Origin: HK1 sp965202735
GTDB lineage: Bacteria; Pseudomonadota; Gammaproteobacteria; HK1
Direction of reading: 5' to 3'
Assembly (NCBI GenBank): GCA_965202735.1
Contig: OZ241844.1
Span: forward strand, 3,410,001-3,474,000
Length of the DNA: 64,000 nt
Below, piece by piece: positions 61,528-64,000 of this stretch. Every line of letters begins with the position of its first letter. Position 1 is the first letter of the stretch. Under the pieces are notes generated by a model that ran no database searches, had not been told where the DNA came from, and saw nothing but the letters and a program-made list of their open reading frames with translations. The position numbers were made by a program, and so were the translations under genes.

Positions 61528-61698
61528 CTACGGCGCGACCGGGATCTGGACGATCTCGATGATTCCCCAGATCAGGTAGAAGACGGTCGGGATGACCACC
61601 CCCAGGAACAGCAGCAGAAAGGGGTTGTCGAGCAGGCGCTGCATGAACGGCACGCGGCCGTCTCCTTCGGCCGGCCGGCCTTCATCGGAATCAGGCAT
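61528..61698 (-). CDS. Small single-helix subunit of the haem-copper complex
   Basis: A 56-residue protein starting MPDSDEGRPAEGDG, with one membrane helix (FLLLFLGVVIPTVFYLIWGI). Position directly upstream of subunit II matches the small subunit (IIa-like) of B-family enzymes. A clear GGAGGGG ribosome site precedes the ATG. First structural gene after the DNR-type site at 61793. Confidence 0.75.
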   Translation of the reverse strand: MPDSDEGRPAEGDGRVPFMQRLLDNPFLLLFLGVVIPTVFYLIWGIIEIVQIPVAP

Positions 61699-61792
61699 GG
61701 ATTTCCCCTCCTCCTCAGCTCCGTTCGCGCCGGGCGCGCGGACGGACTGACGGCAGTCCGGTGTTCCAAGCCGGGATGCGACCTTCCCATCC

Positions 61793-61806
61793 TTGATTTA
61801 TGTCAA
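61793..61806. promoter_or_regulatory. DNR/FNR-type operator
   Basis: TTGAT-TTAT-GTCAA fits the DNR consensus TTGAT-N4-GTCAA exactly. It lies 95 bp upstream of the small subunit start, suitable for class II activation of the operon. Confidence 0.75.
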
Positions 61807-61826
61807 GGGAGCCGGTCATGCCCGTC

Positions 61827-62006
61827 TCACTCCAGCAGCCGCTGCAGCAGCGGAAAGGTGACGAGCGCGAGTCCGAGGAGGATGCCGAAGAACACCAGGG
61901 TGCGGTGCTCCAGGCGCTCGCCGCGGCGGACCTCCATGCGTTCCAGCAGCCAGTCCGCGGCCAGGTACAGCGCGATTCCGGCCAGAGTGAAGTAGATCGC
62001 CGCCAT
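61827..62006 (-). CDS. Small membrane protein, unknown
   Basis: A 59-residue protein with two membrane helices (IYFTLAGIALYLAADWLL; TLVFFGILLGLALVTFPLLQ) separated by a charged loop (RRGERLEHR). No family recognised. An upstream ATG at 62042 would lengthen it. It lies upstream of the haem-copper genes in the same direction. Confidence 0.65.
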   Translation of the reverse strand: MAAIYFTLAGIALYLAADWLLERMEVRRGERLEHRTLVFFGILLGLALVTFPLLQRLLE

Positions 62007-62264
62007 CGCGGGCGCCCGTTCCCGGTTTCCTGGCGAGGCCATGCCTCGGGCCGGCGAGCCATGCTCGAAGCCGCCCGAATCGTCCGAAGCTCCGGCGCGT
62101 CCCGTCGCGAGCCCCGTACCCTTCCGTCAACGAGGATGCCCGGTATGGCCGTGCCGCAAGAGAAGGCCGCTGCACGGCCCCGGCCGGCTTCGCGGATTCC
62201 GGCCGCTCGAGGAATCCGGCCGGCCCATCCGCCGGAATGATGCGCCGGCCGCGATCCACCGGCC

Positions 62265-62278
62265 TTGATCATGATCAA
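62265..62278. promoter_or_regulatory. Perfect FNR/DNR-type palindrome
   Basis: TTGAT-CATG-ATCAA, a perfect 14-bp palindrome identical to the FNR-family consensus. It sits between the minus-strand respiratory cluster and the plus-strand SCO gene and could serve both. Confidence 0.8.
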
Positions 62279-62313
62279 CGACCCGCACGCCCCCGGGCTC
62301 GAAGATGACCGGA

Positions 62314-62400
62314 CCTCGCCTCCCCGTGAGCGCTCCCGCGTGGATGCCGGTGCCGGGCCTCACAGGGATGCGAGCCTCGCCTCCTCGTGAGCGCTCCCGC
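62314..62400. repeat. 60-bp offset direct repeat upstream of SCO
   Basis: CCTCGCCTCCCCGTGAGCGC at about 62314 recurs at 62374 with one change. Confidence 0.75.
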
Positions 62401-62458
62401 GTGCGCCGTGCGGGGCAGGCGGCGCGAGTGCCGGCCGAATCGAGTGCCGATCGAATCG

Positions 62459-63166
62459 ATGGATACCGCCGACGCGCCCGGGTCGTCACCGCCGGTCCGC
62501 CGTGCATGGCGGCGCCGCGCCGCCCTGCTGGTGCTGGCGTCCGCGCTCGGCCTCGGCGCCGGATGGCTGTCGCTCGCCGGGCCGTGGCGCGAGCCGGCCC
62601 ACGAAGCTTCGCCGGCGCCGGGGGTGCTGTGGCCGAACCCCCGGCCGATCGGCGCGTTCTCCCTGCGGGACCATCGAGGCCGCGCGTTCACGCGCGAGCG
62701 CCTCGACGGCGTCTGGACCTTCCTGTTCTTCGGCTACACCCACTGCCCGGACATCTGCCCGGCCACCCTCGCCACCCTGCGCCGGGTCGAGCACGACCTC
62801 CCCGCACATGCCCCGTCGCCCCGGCAGCACGTGCTGGTGTCCGTCGACCCGGCCCGGGACACGGTGGAGCACCTCGCGCGGTACGTGGCGGCGTTCGGGC
62901 CGGAGCTCATCGGGGTGACCGGAAGCGACGGCGAGCTCGCGCGGCTCGCCCGGGACGTCGGCGCGGCGTACTTCCGTGGCGAGCCGGACGACGACGGCTC
63001 CTACTTCGTGGACCACACCGCTTCGATCATGCTGGTCGACCCCCATGGACGGCTGGTCGCGCTGTTCGGAATGCCGCACGACGCCGCCGCCATCGCGGCC
63101 CGGTTCCTGAAGCTGGAGCAGGCCGCGGGCGCGGCGGGACAGGCGCCGGCCCGCTCGGGACGCTGA
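62459..63166 (+). CDS. SCO1/SenC-type copper chaperone
   Basis: A 235-residue protein with one N-terminal membrane anchor (LLVLASALGLGAGWLSLAG) and a periplasmic thioredoxin fold. It has the copper motif THCPDIC (Cys96, Cys100) and His in FVDHTASIML. A standard SCO, unlike the C-terminally anchored one at 56987. Divergent from the respiratory cluster, with an FNR/DNR-type palindrome between them. Confidence 0.9.
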   Translation: MDTADAPGSSPPVRRAWRRRAALLVLASALGLGAGWLSLAGPWREPAHEASPAPGVLWPNPRPIGAFSLRDHRGRAFTRERLDGVWTFLFFGYTHCPDICPATLATLRRVEHDLPAHAPSPRQHVLVSVDPARDTVEHLARYVAAFGPELIGVTGSDGELARLARDVGAAYFRGEPDDDGSYFVDHTASIMLVDPHGRLVALFGMPHDAAAIAARFLKLEQAAGAAGQAPARSGR

Positions 63167-63174
63167 CGGGAATT

Positions 63175-63235
63175 CCCCCGCCACGTGTCGAGCCCGCCAT
63201 CCCGCGAGAACGCGCTCCCTTCCGGGTGTACCCAG
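63175..63235 (-). repeat. Dispersed 65-bp repeat, copy 3
   Basis: Inverted relative of 30708-30775 and 35527-35592 (CCACGTGTCGAGC... side). The rest of 63236-63399 holds no recognised gene. Confidence 0.5.
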
Positions 63236-63399
63236 GGCTCTCCGGAAGTCGTGACGAGCGGATCGTCAGACGCTCGAAACGGGCCTTCGATGCCGAAAGA
63301 CCGCCGGCCGCCGTGCGACATCCCGGTCGGGCGGCCGAGGGCTGCGACTTTCGAATGCTCCCGCGGGTGTACCCGGCAGCCCTGCTTCGGGCGCCGCCC

Positions 63400-64000
63400 T
63401 CAGTCCCTGGCGCGCGCCCGCAGCCCCTCCATGTCGAGCAGCACGATATCCTGTCCCTGCATCCGTATCAGGCCGTCCTTCATCAGCCGGGCGGCGACCC
63501 GCGAGAACGTCTCGGGCTGGATACCGAGTCGCGAGGCGATGACGTTCTTCGGAGCGGGGAGATGGATCCCGGATGAGAGGGGCACATCGGCGGGGACCTG
63601 CTCGACCAGATAGCCCGCGAGGCGGGACACCGCCGGGTGCAGGGTCAGCTTCTCGATCTCGTCCACCTGCTGGCGAAGCCGGCCGCTGAGGCTTGCGAGC
63701 ATCCGGAAGCAGGTATCGACCGATTCATGCAGCACGCCGCGCATCACGTGGCTGTCGAATCCGAAGAGGACGCTCGGCCTGATGGCCTCGGCGCTCACCG
63801 GATAGCCGTCCGCGGGATCCATGAAGATCATCGCCTCCGCGAACATCTCCCCGGGCTGGACGATCTCGATGATCTTCTCGCCCCCGCTCGGCGAGCTGCG
63901 GAAGAGCTTGAGCTGGCCCGAGTTCAGGCGGAAGAACTGCCGGGCGGGTTGTCCGTGGTCGAACAGCCGCTGGCCGTGGTCCAGCCGGACCACGCGGGTG
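63400..64000 (-). CDS. Crp/Fnr-family regulator, DNR-like (5' end outside window)
   Basis: At least 197 residues; the frame runs open through the window edge, so the N-terminus is missing. It has a cyclic-nucleotide-binding-like domain (FFRLNSGQLKLFRSSPSGGE; VQPGEMFAEAMIFM), a long dimer helix, and a C-terminal helix-turn-helix (PKNVIASRLGIQPETFSRVA). The pattern matches DNR/NNR regulators, which sense NO through haem and activate nir/nor genes. No Cys cluster of FNR type is seen in the visible part. Next to two DNR-type operators. Confidence 0.85.
   Translation of the reverse strand, partial: TRVVRLDHGQRLFDHGQPARQFFRLNSGQLKLFRSSPSGGEKIIEIVQPGEMFAEAMIFMDPADGYPVSAEAIRPSVLFGFDSHVMRGVLHESVDTCFRMLASLSGRLRQQVDEIEKLTLHPAVSRLAGYLVEQVPADVPLSSGIHLPAPKNVIASRLGIQPETFSRVAARLMKDGLIRMQGQDIVLLDMEGLRARARD

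Noticed and set aside
58586..61579. 997-codon plus-strand open frame opposite the haem-copper genes
   Set aside because: Antisense shadow, His/Arg-rich low-complexity translation; the minus-strand genes have complete motifs and ribosome sites.

Overview
The window comes from a GC-rich (about 70% by eye) proteobacterial chromosome, most likely a sulfur-oxidising gammaproteobacterium. The best pointers are a complete aprM-aprB-aprA plus sat set (APS reductase and ATP sulfurylase, the reverse sulfate pathway), bc1-type and haem-copper respiratory genes, and a DNR/FNR-like regulator. A carnitine-dehydrogenase-like gene, many toxin-antitoxin remnants and abundant repeats would fit a host-associated lineage, but that is inference only.

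Layout. 1-2430: a broken PIN toxin, a Fic protein and a small DUF1640-like coiled-coil protein. 2443-19042: a family of TbpB-like surface lipoproteins (four genes and one remnant) in two related loci that share leaders and 3' flanks. This stretch is interrupted by a 2139-bp IS carrying a DruA-like (DUF4338) domain fused to an ISAs1-type transposase, by two tandem integrases and by an Rpn-type gene. 19049-23263: an IS66 element, then a frameshifted darT with darG. 23397-30625: a sugar/trehalose block on the minus strand (otsB, GH15, otsA, glk, gnd). 30708-35282: TA remnants, an AT-rich island with a GIY-YIG-like protein, and a second identical IS copy inside vapC, with a perfect 10-bp target duplication. 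35665-39568: a two-component system and an HtrA protease. 40155-43197: a carnitine-dehydrogenase-like enzyme and two SDRs. 43402-44023: an intact VapBC-type pair. 44233-48843: aprMBA facing sat. 49520-54163: LysR, EamA transporter, hemerythrin and a DUF4411/ImmA pair. 54388-62006: a minus-strand respiratory cluster containing CuA subunit II, haem-copper subunit I with Gln where oxidases have the cross-linked Tyr, haem O synthase, SCO, and a cytochrome b/ferredoxin/MvhD fusion. 62459-64000: a second SCO and a DNR-like regulator.

How the parts work together. AprMBA and Sat would oxidise sulfite to sulfate through APS, feeding the quinone pool. The respiratory cluster looks like a candidate eNOR-type nitric oxide reductase with its own assembly factors. 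Two sites matching the DNR consensus (TTGAT-N4-GTCAA and TTGAT-N4-ATCAA) and a DNR-like regulator lie beside it, which suggests nitric oxide or low-oxygen control.

Two features recur throughout. One is a 120-bp terminal-inverted-repeat element in six full copies plus fragments. The other is short tandem duplications, mostly with offsets of 60-91 bp, that sit on gene edges and copy stop or start codons into the intergenic space.
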